A stretch of DNA of 64,000 nucleotides, taken from the NCBI GenBank assembly GCA_963790965.1, contig CAWBQO010000002.1, forward strand, positions 248,001-312,000, given 5' to 3'. Source of the DNA: CAWBQO01 sp963790965 (GTDB lineage: Bacteria > Bacteroidota > Rhodothermia > Rhodothermales > DASSAV01). A program made the position numbers and the translations under genes. Shown here piece by piece: positions 53,473 to 62,386 of the stretch. Numbering within the stretch: the first letter of the stretch is position 1; every line of letters starts with the position of its first letter. Under the pieces are notes generated by a model. That model did not search any database. It was not told the DNA's origin and worked only from the letters and a program-made list of their open reading frames with translations.

Positions 53473-54651
53473 GAAGTAGAGAAGAATGTCGTCCAGCAGG
53501 TTGCTCCACTGGCCCCACGAGTGACCTTCGTTCGTCTCCCGCGTCTCGACGGTCAGCCCTTTCTCGCGCATCAAGGATACCATCGCACTGGCGAGGGGCG
53601 CGCCGTCGTTGAGGGTGCCCCAGGTCATAAAGACGTTCAGATCCTTCGAAGAAGCGTTCTTGTACCGTTCCACCAGAAAAGCGTCCCTGTACCAGAAGGC
53701 GGGCGACTGCACGGCGAGAAGTCCGAAGGTCTCCGGCGCTTGCAATCCCACATAAGCCGAGAATACGCCGCCGAGCGACGTGCCGAGAATCGCCCGCGCC
53801 GCTCGGCGGGCGTCGGTTCGATACGCAGCGTCGATACTTGGGACCAGTTCTTGCGCAACGAACGTGGCGAAGGCGGCATTGTCGATGTAGAGACTCTCGC
53901 GCCGGTTGGTGCCGCCAACGCGCGGGTCGATGAACACGATCAGGACCGGACGCATTCTGGACTCCGCGAACAGGTTGTCCGCGATGATCGGCAGGCTGCC
54001 CAGTTGCGCGTCGACGTACTCTTGTCCGTCCGTGGCGTAGACGACGGGCAGGTGCTTGAGCGTGTCGTAGCCGGGCGGCGTATAGACGCGGTAATTCACG
54101 GCAAACCCGAGCGCCGCGCTCACGAGTGACCTGTTCGCGGTAAGCGCGCCCTGCGGCACGTCCGGCCCGCGGGCAACGTACGGCGAGGGCCGGTACTCGG
54201 GCATCCACAGAGCAGAGTTGGGGCCAAAGCCGCTCTGCTGCCGCCGGGGGTTGGCCGGATCAAGGATCCACGTGCCGTTGCGCACAATCTTATAGTCCAC
54301 GCGCGCATCCGGCGGGAGCGTCATCTCCTGAATCCAAACGTCCGACGCCCCCAGCCGGGTCGCCGCGCCCCGCGACGGGTCCCAGCCGTTGTGGTCTCCG
54401 GCGACGGCAACCGAGGTCGCGGGGCCGCGATACAGAAAGGCGACGTGGTCTCCCTGCTTATAGGGCACCTGGCCCTCAGCGCGGAGCGCGTCGAAGAACG
54501 AGGTCAGGCGCGCCTCCCGCGCCGGAGCGTCTGCGATGCCGGTGAGCGCGAGGAGCGAGTCTTTAAAGGCGGTGTAGGAGGCGAACGGCGGCTGCTGCGC
54601 CGAGGCCGGTAAGGCAATAAGCAGCGTGAACAGGAGGAGGAGTGGGCGCAT
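53458..54651 (-). CDS. Exported esterase with CBM48-like domain (Fes/CE1-like)
   Basis: A 397-residue exported hydrolase. Signal peptide MRPLLLLFTLLIALPASAQQ; an N-terminal early-set/CBM48-like domain (about 69-150, VAVAGDHNGWDPS); then a putative esterase domain of the enterochelin-esterase/feruloyl-esterase group. The nucleophile is S292 in GTSLGG and the catalytic His H377 in NEGHSWG. The frame stops right after LLYFFPRT. A sorting domain continues in the next frame (53162-53472). It belongs to the Sus-like locus; a substrate such as an esterified polysaccharide is inference, and a siderophore esterase is the alternative. Confidence 0.87.
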   Translation of the reverse strand: MRPLLLLFTLLIALPASAQQPPFASYTAFKDSLLALTGIADAPAREARLTSFFDALRAEGQVPYKQGDHVAFLYRGPATSVAVAGDHNGWDPSRGAATRLGASDVWIQEMTLPPDARVDYKIVRNGTWILDPANPRRQQSGFGPNSALWMPEYRPSPYVARGPDVPQGALTANRSLVSAALGFAVNYRVYTPPGYDTLKHLPVVYATDGQEYVDAQLGSLPIIADNLFAESRMRPVLIVFIDPRVGGTNRRESLYIDNAAFATFVAQELVPSIDAAYRTDARRAARAILGTSLGGVFSAYVGLQAPETFGLLAVQSPAFWYRDAFLVERYKNASSKDLNVFMTWGTLNDGAPLASAMVSLMREKGLTVETRETNEGHSWGQWSNLLDDILLYFFPRT

Positions 54652-54729
54652 CGGGCGAATGCAAAAGGCGGCGGAGAAGCGTACCTGTTGAAGCTTCGCC
54701 GCCGCCCTAAGATCCATCCGAACGGGTCT

Positions 54730-55122
54730 CTACCGGGTTGTCACGAGGATGGCACCGTACTGATGCCCTTGTCCGAGACGAACGGCCTTTGCCGTGTCGA
54801 GGTATTCGATGCGTGCAATCGTATCCGGGTAGATGTTCTGCAGCGCCTCCGGGCCACCCATGCGGGTGCCGTTGAGATAGATAATGATGTCTCCGTCCGT
54901 GGAATCCCACGTGCCGCCGTCTACCGGCGCGCCGCGCTTGCGGAGCCAGCGGGGCTGCATGGACTGAATGACTTCGTAAGCGGAGCGGTAGGCCACACCG
55001 GAATTGGTGATGTCCTCCTGCGTCAGTACATCGCGGCTCGCGGTGCGGGGTCCGGACCCGGTGGAGGCGCACCCGGCGAGAAAGAAGCCGGTGAAGAGGA
55101 GCAGAGCGAGGGTTGCTTTCAT
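54730..55122 (-). CDS. Small lipoprotein resembling a TonB-receptor plug domain
   Basis: A 130-residue protein with a lipobox FLAGC (Cys18). The mature part has DGDIIIYLNGTRMGGPEALQ, then IYPDTIARIEYLDTAKA and GAILVTTR. This is the pattern of the plug domain of SusC-like receptors (a displayed loop, then IxxIEyLk, then GxxLxTT), but no barrel follows. It starts from the ATG of MKATLAL. It lies between susD (stop at 55327, with a terminator between) and the esterase gene on the same strand. A role with the SusC/SusD pair is inference. Confidence 0.7.
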   Translation of the reverse strand: MKATLALLLFTGFFLAGCASTGSGPRTASRDVLTQEDITNSGVAYRSAYEVIQSMQPRWLRKRGAPVDGGTWDSTDGDIIIYLNGTRMGGPEALQNIYPDTIARIEYLDTAKAVRLGQGHQYGAILVTTR

Positions 55123-55230
55123 GAATATAGGGGCGGTTTGTTGGTTGCGAAGCGACGGCTCAAGCATTGCACCGATTGCGCTTGGCCTGCTCACGTCGGC
55201 GCTTGTGTTCTAAAGGTACCATCCGGCGGC

Positions 55231-55270
55231 AAAAAGTAAAACACCCTGGAGGAAAAAGGCCTCCAGGGTG
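55231..55270 (-). terminator. Rho-independent terminator after susD
   Basis: Stem CACCCTGGAGG (55242-55252) / CCTCCAGGGTG (55260-55270) with a 7-nt loop. On the minus strand it is followed by TTTTACTTTTT. It is about 57 bp past the SusD stop codon, so it ends the susC-susD transcript before the plug-like lipoprotein gene. Confidence 0.88.
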
Positions 55271-55326
55271 CTTACCGTTGCGCTCTCAGGAGCGAACCGT
55301 ACCGGATGCCCGGTTATAGGGGAGCC

Positions 55327-56841
55327 TTAGTTGGCGTCCCACCAGACCGGCTGGAGGAGTCCTTCCATGCCGCGGCCGATGCCGGTGGCAAGCGCATTCT
55401 CCTGATTCGTCGAGTATTCGCCCGACGGATAGGGGATGCGAACGGGAATCTGACCATTCGCGGTCTCGGGGCTTTCGACCGGCATGATCGACGCGGGATA
55501 TCCCGTACGCCGCCAGTCGGTGAAGTTCTCCGTCGACAGGAAGTTGGCGATGTACTTCTGCGTGATAATCGCTTCGAGAGCCGCCGCCTGCGACATGCCG
55601 TTAAGCGAAGCGAGCGAGGACACGTAGGCGTCGCGATTCGCCGCGCTCACGCCGAGCATGTCCATGCTCGCGCGGACACCTGCCACGTATGCGTCCTGCG
55701 CTTCGCCCATGTGGCCAAGATACAGGTGGGCTTCAGCCGCAAGGAAGCGAGACTCCGCGTAGCTAAGCCAGAGCAGCGGAGAGTCCGGGCTGCCGTAGAA
55801 CTCGCCGATGGCGGAGATGTCTGCGATGGACTCCGGCTCGGTGCCGTTGATATGGCCGACATAGGTCGAATCGTCGACCGTCCAATCTTCGGCGGTTACC
55901 GGCTCAGGCTCAAAGCCTTCGACGTAGCCCGTGTTCGTGAGGGCACCGGTCTGCCGCGCCTGGATCGGCAAGCGAGGATCGTTCAGGTTCTTGAGGAGCC
56001 TGATATAATGGTCGCTCAGCTGGTAACGCTCGTCCCAGTCGTTGATCCACTGGTACCACGGGTTCTCTTCGCCGGAACCGGAGCCGTACTGGAACCACGC
56101 ATCGTCGTCGATGCTGGTGAAACCCTTCGCAAGGGCGTCGAGCGCCTTCTGCGCATGTTCGGTCTTCGATTCGCCGGGAGCATTCACAAGGTGCATGTGC
56201 ATCCGGGCCTCGAGCGTATAGGAGAGTTTCTCCCACTGAGCGACGCCCGCCGCGCCGCCGCCGTAGATGAGATCGTTCAGGCCGGGCAGGGAGACGTTAC
56301 CCTGCGTGAAGTCGACCTGCGCCGAATCGAGAAGCGCGAAGATGGCGTTGTAAACCGCCTTTTGTTCGTCATACGCCGGCGTCGAGTTGTCCGGATTGAA
56401 GGCTTCGGAATACGGGACGTCGCCGAAGAGATCCGTAACGATGCCGAGGTTCCAGGCCTCGATGGTGCGCGCAATACCGGCATAGGCATTGTTGCTGTCC
56501 GCGTCCGCCTTCATCTTGAGGAAGTGCGCGGACTTCATGGAGCCGGTATAGGAGTAGTAGGTCCAGAAGTTGTTGAAGTCGGATTCGACCACGCGGTAGG
56601 TGTCGAACTCCGGTATCTGGCCATTCCAGGCGAGCTGCTGAACCCAGAAGTTCGGCCAGCGCGCCGCATCGTTGCCCAGGATCTCGTACGAGAAAGTGGA
56701 GAGCATGCCGGAAAGGGCGAGGTTCTCCGGCACGACCGTCGGGTCGTTCGGGTTGTCGTTAAGGTCCGTCAGGTCGCAGCCCGCGCTGAAGGCGAGCAGC
56801 AGCACCGCGAACAGGGCTGTCAAAGACTTATTCATTCTCAT
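55327..56841 (-). CDS. SusD/RagB-family nutrient-binding lipoprotein
   Basis: A 504-residue surface lipoprotein with lipobox FSAGC (Cys22) followed by the typical LTDLNDNPNDPTV start of the SusD-like_2 group. TPR-like helices run through the body (TIEAWNLGIVTDLFGDVPYSEAF, ARMHMHLVN), and the end has the conserved QKYIANFLSTENFTDWRRTGYP. It forms the lid of the SusC transporter encoded upstream. Start: ATG at 56841; a second ATG two codons on is equally possible. A GC hairpin sits in the 83-bp gap from susC. Confidence 0.95.
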   Translation of the reverse strand: MRMNKSLTALFAVLLLAFSAGCDLTDLNDNPNDPTVVPENLALSGMLSTFSYEILGNDAARWPNFWVQQLAWNGQIPEFDTYRVVESDFNNFWTYYSYTGSMKSAHFLKMKADADSNNAYAGIARTIEAWNLGIVTDLFGDVPYSEAFNPDNSTPAYDEQKAVYNAIFALLDSAQVDFTQGNVSLPGLNDLIYGGGAAGVAQWEKLSYTLEARMHMHLVNAPGESKTEHAQKALDALAKGFTSIDDDAWFQYGSGSGEENPWYQWINDWDERYQLSDHYIRLLKNLNDPRLPIQARQTGALTNTGYVEGFEPEPVTAEDWTVDDSTYVGHINGTEPESIADISAIGEFYGSPDSPLLWLSYAESRFLAAEAHLYLGHMGEAQDAYVAGVRASMDMLGVSAANRDAYVSSLASLNGMSQAAALEAIITQKYIANFLSTENFTDWRRTGYPASIMPVESPETANGQIPVRIPYPSGEYSTNQENALATGIGRGMEGLLQPVWWDAN

Positions 56842-56882
56842 TTGCTTTTAGGAGCAAGGTAAAAGGCATGGTGAAGAAGCGA

Positions 56883-56916
56883 GCCGGGCGGTAGGCACGA
56901 AGCCTGGCCGCCCGGC
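56883..56916. repeat. GC hairpin between susC and susD
   Basis: GCCGGGCGG (56883-56891) pairs perfectly with CCGCCCGGC (56908-56916) around a 16-nt loop. It lies in the 83-bp spacer after the susC stop codon. No T-tract follows on the minus strand, so it is more likely an mRNA stability or partial attenuation element than a full terminator. Confidence 0.6.
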
Positions 56917-56924
56917 CTCGTTCT

Positions 56925-59900
56925 TTACAGCGTCAGCTGGAGCGTGAGCTGGAAGGAGCGCGTGTTGGGCGTAACCATGTGATAGAAGCCCTGCGCGTTG
57001 CCGGTACCGGCGAGGCTGCCTTCGGGATCGCCGCCGGTGAAGTCCGTGCCGATCCAGAGATTGCGGCCCGTGCCGATGATGCTCATGTTCTCCACACCGT
57101 AGCGCCGGGTGAAGGTCGACGGAAGGGTATAGCCGAGGCTAACCTCACGCAGCTTGATGAAGCTGCCGTCTTCGACGAAGTTTTCAAACACCTGTCCGAA
57201 GCGTGAGCTTTGGAAATACGCCTGGTTGGTGGGCACTTCGACGTTGTTCGCCTCCCCTTCGTTCGGAAGACCCGGTGCATTCACGCCTCCGTAATTGATC
57301 GTTCCTTCACGATTTTCGGTCTCTTTGGCGATGCCGTAGTAGGTCGTGTAGTACCGGTCGAAGTTGAGCAGGTCGCCGCCGTGACGAATGTCGAGCAGCG
57401 CGTTGACCGAAAGGCCCTTGAAGGTCACACCCGTACGGATGTTTGCGAGCCAGTCCGGCTGCACGTAGCCAAGCGCACCGTCCTCATCTGCGATGAGCGG
57501 CAGGCCGTAGTTCACGTTCGCCGCTCCGTTGGAGAGCGTCGGCCGCGAGTCGATGAGCAGCTGCCCGTTGTCGTTGCGCGCCCACTGGCTGCCCCAGATG
57601 GCCCCGTATCCGCCCGTCTCCGGCATAATGCGGATCTGCGGCGTGGTGAAGCCATAGAGGAAGATATTCTCGACGCCGGGCGCGAGTTCGACCACGTCCG
57701 TGACGTTCTTGGACCAGTTGACCTGAACGTCCCAGAAGAGGTCTCGCGTGCGGACCGGTGCCAGGCTCAGAGAGACTTCACCGCCCCGGTTACGGACTTC
57801 GCCCGCATTCAGGTTACGGCTGACGTACCCCGTCGACGGTGCGAGCGGCACGTTAAAGATCTGGTCCTTCGTCGAGCGGTTGTAGTACGCCACGTCGAGG
57901 GAGATCCGGTTGCTGAAGAACTGCAGGTCTGCGCCTACTTCGTACTCCGTGCTCAGCTCCGGCTTGAGCGCCGGGTTGAGGAGCGTGTTGCTCGGCACAA
58001 AGCCGTTGACGCCCATGAACGGGAAGTCAATGTTGCCGCCCTGTCCGTCGCCCGGTGCCGCCTGCGTGTAGATGGTCTGGAGCTGGTACGGACTGGTGTC
58101 GCTACCGATCTGCGCCACGGAAGCCCGCAGCTTACCGAAATCCATCCACGTTCCTGTATTGATCAGTTCCGTGAACACGAGACTGACACTCGCCGACGGG
58201 TAGAAGTACGAGTTGTTGTCCTTCGGCAGCGTGGAGCTCCAGTCGTTACGGCCCGTCACCGTGAGGTAGGCGAGCTGGTCGTAATCGAGCGTCGCCTGGC
58301 CGTAGACGCTCGTCAGGCCCCGCTTGAAAATGTTCTCGTTGCCCGTGACGTTGGAGGCGTTCCCGATGTTGTAGTAACCGGGAATGCCAAGGCCGCGGCC
58401 GTTCAGGTAGTTGTACTGATTCTGGCGGCGATTGATGTTGTTGCCAAGGACCGCGTTCAACGCAAACTTCGGCGAAAGCTGACGGTCTGCCGTGACGGTA
58501 AGATCGGAGTTGATCTCGCGGCGGCGGAACGTGTTGTCAAACACGGCACCGTCGGTCACGCCGCGGAAGCCGAGGTTGAACGTCTGCTTACGCGCGTCCG
58601 TGTACGTGTCGATACCGAGGCGCTCCGCGATGGAGAGCCAGGGAAGGATCTTGTACTGCATCTGGGCGCTACCAATGATGCGGTCGACATCGCTGCCGAC
58701 GGCGCTGTTCTTGGTAAGCCAGAAGGGATTGTTGAACGAGTTGGAGTACGAGCGCTGCGTCTCGTCAGGGAACAGGTAGTTCGTGAGGTCGAACGTTATC
58801 GGCGCGAAGTTGAGGCCGTAGGTGAACGCCGCTGCACCGTTACCCTCGGACAGGGTATTGTTCTCCGTGCGGATGTAGTTCGCCGACGCTTCTGCGCGCA
58901 GCTTGGGGCTAAGCTCGCCGGAGAACTTCGCCAGCACGCTCGTGCGCTTGAGATCCGTGGTCGGCACGATGCCCCCCTGGTCGAGGTTCGTGAACGAGAG
59001 GAAGTAGCTGTTGCCGACGCCGCCGCCGGTGACGCTCACCGACTGTTCGAGCGTATTGCCGGTCTCGTAGAACTGATCGCGGGGATCGTAGACAGGGATC
59101 GTCGTGAAACCCAGATCTTCGCGCGTGCTCGCGAATGACGGGCTGAAGTTCAGCGAATCGATGGCAGGACCCCAGGAGCTATTCGTCTGCCCGGTGACAC
59201 CAAAGCCGGCGTTCGAGCGATAGCCGCCCTCGCTGGCCGGAAGGTTGTTGTAGAAGATGCCGTTCGTGCCGGCGGCGTACTTGTTCTGGTAGCCGTCGAT
59301 GATGGCTTCATCCCAGCGGCCGCTGACGCGGTAGGAAACGCGGGGGCCGGCACCGGCGGTGGTCGTTCCGAGGCCGCCCTTCGTCGTGATGAGCACGGCG
59401 CCGTTGGTTGCGCGGGAGCCGTAAAGCGCCGTTGCGGCGGCACCTTTAAGGATCGTGATGTCCTGGATGATGTTCGGGTCGATGTCCACCGCGCGGTTGG
59501 ACATGCCGCCCGTGCGGACGGACGTGGCGTAGAGGTTCGCGTCCTCCGCGTTGGAGATCGGAACGCCGTCTACCACGAAGAGCGGCTGGTTCTCGCCAAG
59601 GAGCGAAGAGATGCCGCGAATCTGGATGCGGGAGCCGCGTCCCGGCTGGCCTGACGAGCTTGTGATCTGAACACCTGCCACTTTACCGGCAAGGGCGTTG
59701 ACCAGGTTCGATTCCGCCGCGCGGTTGACTTCGTCCGACTCGACTTCGCTGACGGAATACCCGAGGCTTCGCGTCTCGCGCTCGATGCCGAGGGCGGTCA
59801 CCACGACTTCGTCGAGGTCAATGCCGCCTTCGACGAGCTGAACGCGCAGGTTGAGCGTTTCGCCCGGGCGAATGACGACGGGCGCGGAGTAGTCCGCATA

Positions 59901-60137
59901 ACCCACGAAGCTAACGAGGAAGTTGTAGGATCCGGAGGGGGCAGCAAAGCTGAACCGCCCCTGTACGTCGGTGGCTGTGCCGAAGGTAGTGCCTTCGAGG
60001 GCCACGTTGGCACCCGGCAGGGCCTCTCCTTCGGGCGTGAGCACGACGCCTTCTACCAGGCCGTCCTGCGCGAAGGCGGCTCCCGGCAGGAGTATCAGGG
60101 CCAGTACCCAGATAAACCGTAGGAAGTTTGTTCTCAT
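56925..60137 (-). CDS. SusC/RagA-family TonB-linked outer-membrane protein
   Basis: A 1070-residue TonB-dependent transporter. Signal peptide (about 1-23), then a carboxypeptidase-regulatory-like domain (about 27-110, VEGVVLTPEGEALPGANVAL). A plug domain follows (about 115-235) with the SusC signature VDGVPISN and GAAATALYGSRATNGAVLITTKGG, then a 22-strand-type barrel ending in SFQLTLQLTL. It imports a nutrient bound by the SusD lid. No SusR, hybrid two-component or anti-sigma gene is present to indicate regulation. Confidence 0.96.
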   Translation of the reverse strand: MRTNFLRFIWVLALILLPGAAFAQDGLVEGVVLTPEGEALPGANVALEGTTFGTATDVQGRFSFAAPSGSYNFLVSFVGYADYSAPVVIRPGETLNLRVQLVEGGIDLDEVVVTALGIERETRSLGYSVSEVESDEVNRAAESNLVNALAGKVAGVQITSSSGQPGRGSRIQIRGISSLLGENQPLFVVDGVPISNAEDANLYATSVRTGGMSNRAVDIDPNIIQDITILKGAAATALYGSRATNGAVLITTKGGLGTTTAGAGPRVSYRVSGRWDEAIIDGYQNKYAAGTNGIFYNNLPASEGGYRSNAGFGVTGQTNSSWGPAIDSLNFSPSFASTREDLGFTTIPVYDPRDQFYETGNTLEQSVSVTGGGVGNSYFLSFTNLDQGGIVPTTDLKRTSVLAKFSGELSPKLRAEASANYIRTENNTLSEGNGAAAFTYGLNFAPITFDLTNYLFPDETQRSYSNSFNNPFWLTKNSAVGSDVDRIIGSAQMQYKILPWLSIAERLGIDTYTDARKQTFNLGFRGVTDGAVFDNTFRRREINSDLTVTADRQLSPKFALNAVLGNNINRRQNQYNYLNGRGLGIPGYYNIGNASNVTGNENIFKRGLTSVYGQATLDYDQLAYLTVTGRNDWSSTLPKDNNSYFYPSASVSLVFTELINTGTWMDFGKLRASVAQIGSDTSPYQLQTIYTQAAPGDGQGGNIDFPFMGVNGFVPSNTLLNPALKPELSTEYEVGADLQFFSNRISLDVAYYNRSTKDQIFNVPLAPSTGYVSRNLNAGEVRNRGGEVSLSLAPVRTRDLFWDVQVNWSKNVTDVVELAPGVENIFLYGFTTPQIRIMPETGGYGAIWGSQWARNDNGQLLIDSRPTLSNGAANVNYGLPLIADEDGALGYVQPDWLANIRTGVTFKGLSVNALLDIRHGGDLLNFDRYYTTYYGIAKETENREGTINYGGVNAPGLPNEGEANNVEVPTNQAYFQSSRFGQVFENFVEDGSFIKLREVSLGYTLPSTFTRRYGVENMSIIGTGRNLWIGTDFTGGDPEGSLAGTGNAQGFYHMVTPNTRSFQLTLQLTL

Positions 60138-60475
60138 GGGTTTTCCTTAACAGTTGGTGTAGATGAACAAATAGCGGGTGATCATGAACTCTTGATCGGC
60201 GCGCTCCCGCCGCGCACCGGAGAAGTTATTGGCTTGCAGCTCCAGGGGTGAGCATGAGATCTGCAGGCGACGCTTACAGGCATCTTCTGGTATCAAAAGC
60301 TTTCTCCGTTACAAGATGCTGCAATGGCGACGGTAAAGATAACGCGAAGATCGCACAATGCACCTACGGATTATGCGGACCGTGTGAATGTGGGGCCTGA
60401 ACGGTAGGCTGACTACCTGAACCGTTCCATGACGCGATCACTCGTGTGCTGTAGGTGACGAACGCCCGCGCAGCG
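60138..60475. other. Upstream region of susC
   Basis: 338 bp between the HAD gene stop and the susC start, both on the minus strand. No gene is evident; it is likely to hold the susC promoter and leader. I did not find a good match to the Bacteroidota -7/-33 consensus, a clear riboswitch or a strong terminator hairpin. Base composition is slightly lower in GC around 60150-60360. Confidence 0.5.
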
Positions 60476-61168
60476 TTACAGGCCGAGCAAACGCGGAAGC
60501 TCCGGCCAGGCCGAGAAGCGCATGAACGCCTCCTCCGCGGACGCGGCAGGCTCGTCGGTGTACCACGCCGCCTGCCACCCGGCACCGAGCGCGCCCTCTA
60601 CGTCGGACGCATACGAATCGCCGATGTAAAGGATGTCGGCCGGGGGCACCCCCGCCTTTTCCGCAGCATAGCCAAAGAGCGCAGGATGCGGCTTGAAGTA
60701 ACCCACCAGATCGGACACGACGGTGGCCTGCAGACGGTCGCGTATTTCGGGAAACCGTTCGAGCTTCGCCGCCTGAACATCCGAAAAACCGTTCGTCAGG
60801 ACACCCACGGGAAAGCGGTCCGCAACGCGGTTGAAGGCATCCAGCGCTCCCTCGAGCACCGTCCAGTGCGCCGCGTAGCGCTCCATGTAATGGGCATCAA
60901 AACGCGCCGCTTCGGCCCCGCTAACACTGAGACTGTGGATCAACTTTTCAAAGCGCAGCCTCCGGAGGTCGGCCGAGTTGATCTCGCCTAGCGCGTACTT
61001 CCGCCAGAGAGGCACGTTGTGCAGATGGTATTCCTCCTGTAACTGCTGAACACTGAGTCCGGAGAAAAGGATCGGAAACTTGCCGTGCAGGTCCTGAAGC
61101 GCCATGCGCTCGGCGTGACGGTGGTCGAGCAGCGTGTCGTCGAGGTCGAAATAAACGAACTGAATCAA
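60476..61168 (-). CDS. HAD-superfamily hydrolase (subfamily IA)
   Basis: A 230-residue phosphatase-like protein. Motif I is FDLDDTLLD (D8 nucleophile, D10), motif II is VLTNGF, motif III is the Lys in GYFKPHPALFG, and motif IV is IGDSYASDVEGA. A helical cap (about 20-90) puts it in subfamily IA, like YjjG nucleotidases. Its ATG overlaps the stop of the GNAT-like gene (ATGA, 61165-61168), and that gene is close to serine palmitoyltransferase. A role in sphingolipid metabolism, for example dephosphorylation of an intermediate, is possible from context only. Confidence 0.9.
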   Translation of the reverse strand: MIQFVYFDLDDTLLDHRHAERMALQDLHGKFPILFSGLSVQQLQEEYHLHNVPLWRKYALGEINSADLRRLRFEKLIHSLSVSGAEAARFDAHYMERYAAHWTVLEGALDAFNRVADRFPVGVLTNGFSDVQAAKLERFPEIRDRLQATVVSDLVGYFKPHPALFGYAAEKAGVPPADILYIGDSYASDVEGALGAGWQAAWYTDEPAASAEEAFMRFSAWPELPRLLGL

Positions 61169-62376
61169 AGAGCGGACGGGTCTCGGGTTGGTTGGGAGAA
61201 GCTCATCTCGAACATGGCATATTCCTTGTCCTTGACGCCGTTGATTGCGTGAAGCGAGTTGATCATGACACTGTTCACGTCCAGAATCCAGCTCATCTCC
61301 GACGCATCGTAGCCGTTCTTTGGCCCTTCCGTGATCGTGGCGAGGTTGAGCATGGCGTCGATACCACGGCCCTGATGGTCGAGCAGGACGCCCATGAGCA
61401 GCGTGCGCACTTCGTAGATACCGCCGAACTTGCTCGCGCCGAGGAGTTGAACGAGGCCGTTCGGAACCAGCCGCCCGTTCTTCACGCGCCGCATGGCCAG
61501 GTTGATGTTCGGCAGCGAAATGGAAAAGGCGACGGGAAAGCCGTTGTCCTCGACGATGAAGACGATCTTGGGATCGACGATCTGCTTCATCTGCTTGATG
61601 AGCTGCGCGAACTCGCCGTCAGTCATGGGGACGTGGCCCCAGTTGTGCGACCATGCGTCATTATAAATGCGCAGAATGTCCCGCGCTTCCTGGTCGAAGC
61701 GGCTCATGTCGAGCGGGCGGACGGTAAGGCCGGGATTGCGCCGCCGCACCAACTCGACGCCCCGCCGCAGCTTGTCGATCTGGACGTACTTCTTGTGGAC
61801 GTAGTACGCCCACATGGTCATGGCGCGGGTGAAGCCGTACTGGAGCAAGAACTGCTCGTAGTAGGGCGGATTGTACGGCATCAGAACGGAAGGCTCCCGG
61901 TCGAAACCGCCGACGAGCATTCCGGCCATGTCATTCATCGACGGATTCGTGGGGCCTCGGACGCCGGTAAGGCCCTGCTCCTGCAACCAGGCGCGCGCCG
62001 CGCCCAGGAGCGCCTCCGCGACGGGGTAGCTCTCGACGCACTCAAAGAAGCCGAAGAAGCCGTTTCCGTCGTTGTACTTCTTGAGGTGCATCCCATTGAC
62101 GAGCGCCGCGATGCGCCCGACGACGTTCCCCTCGCCGTCCTCGGCCAGGAACAGCTGCCTCTTGCCGTGTTCGTAAAAGGCGTTCTTCTTCGTGTCGAGC
62201 GCGTGCGCCACGTCCTGCCGTAGCTGCGGGATGAAAAACTCGCTGTCGCGGTAGAGCGCGTACTGAAAATCGATGAACCGCCGGAGGTCGCCCCTTCCCT
62301 CTGCTTTGCGCACGCGGAGTCCTGCCGGCGCGACTGCCGCCGCCGCATCCATAGGGGCGGAAAGTGCTGTCGTCAT
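61165..62376 (-). CDS. GNAT-fold protein, candidate bacterial ceramide synthase (bCerS-like)
   Basis: A 403-residue protein of the conserved GNAT-like family with VVGRIAALVNGMHL, GFFGFFECVESYPVAEALL, GPTNPSMNDMAGMLVGGF and a C-terminal half with SWILDVNSVMINSLHAINGV. In Caulobacter an acyl-CoA-dependent ceramide synthase (bCerS) encoded near sphingolipid genes belongs, as I recall, to a GNAT-like family of similar length. Here the gene lies 10 bp downstream of serine palmitoyltransferase in the same operon, which supports N-acylation of the sphingoid base. The activity is inference; the fold assignment is fairly sure. Confidence 0.72.
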   Translation of the reverse strand: MTTALSAPMDAAAAVAPAGLRVRKAEGRGDLRRFIDFQYALYRDSEFFIPQLRQDVAHALDTKKNAFYEHGKRQLFLAEDGEGNVVGRIAALVNGMHLKKYNDGNGFFGFFECVESYPVAEALLGAARAWLQEQGLTGVRGPTNPSMNDMAGMLVGGFDREPSVLMPYNPPYYEQFLLQYGFTRAMTMWAYYVHKKYVQIDKLRRGVELVRRRNPGLTVRPLDMSRFDQEARDILRIYNDAWSHNWGHVPMTDGEFAQLIKQMKQIVDPKIVFIVEDNGFPVAFSISLPNINLAMRRVKNGRLVPNGLVQLLGASKFGGIYEVRTLLMGVLLDHQGRGIDAMLNLATITEGPKNGYDASEMSWILDVNSVMINSLHAINGVKDKEYAMFEMSFSQPTRDPSAL

Positions 62377-62386
62377 ACGCCCACCC

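Noticed and set aside
55306..56862. A 518-codon open frame on the plus strand
   Set aside because: Antisense to the SusD gene, which has a lipobox and family motifs; the shadow has none.
57210..59138. A 642-codon open frame on the plus strand
   Set aside because: Antisense to the SusC gene; composition dominated by Arg, Val and Glu with no domain pattern.
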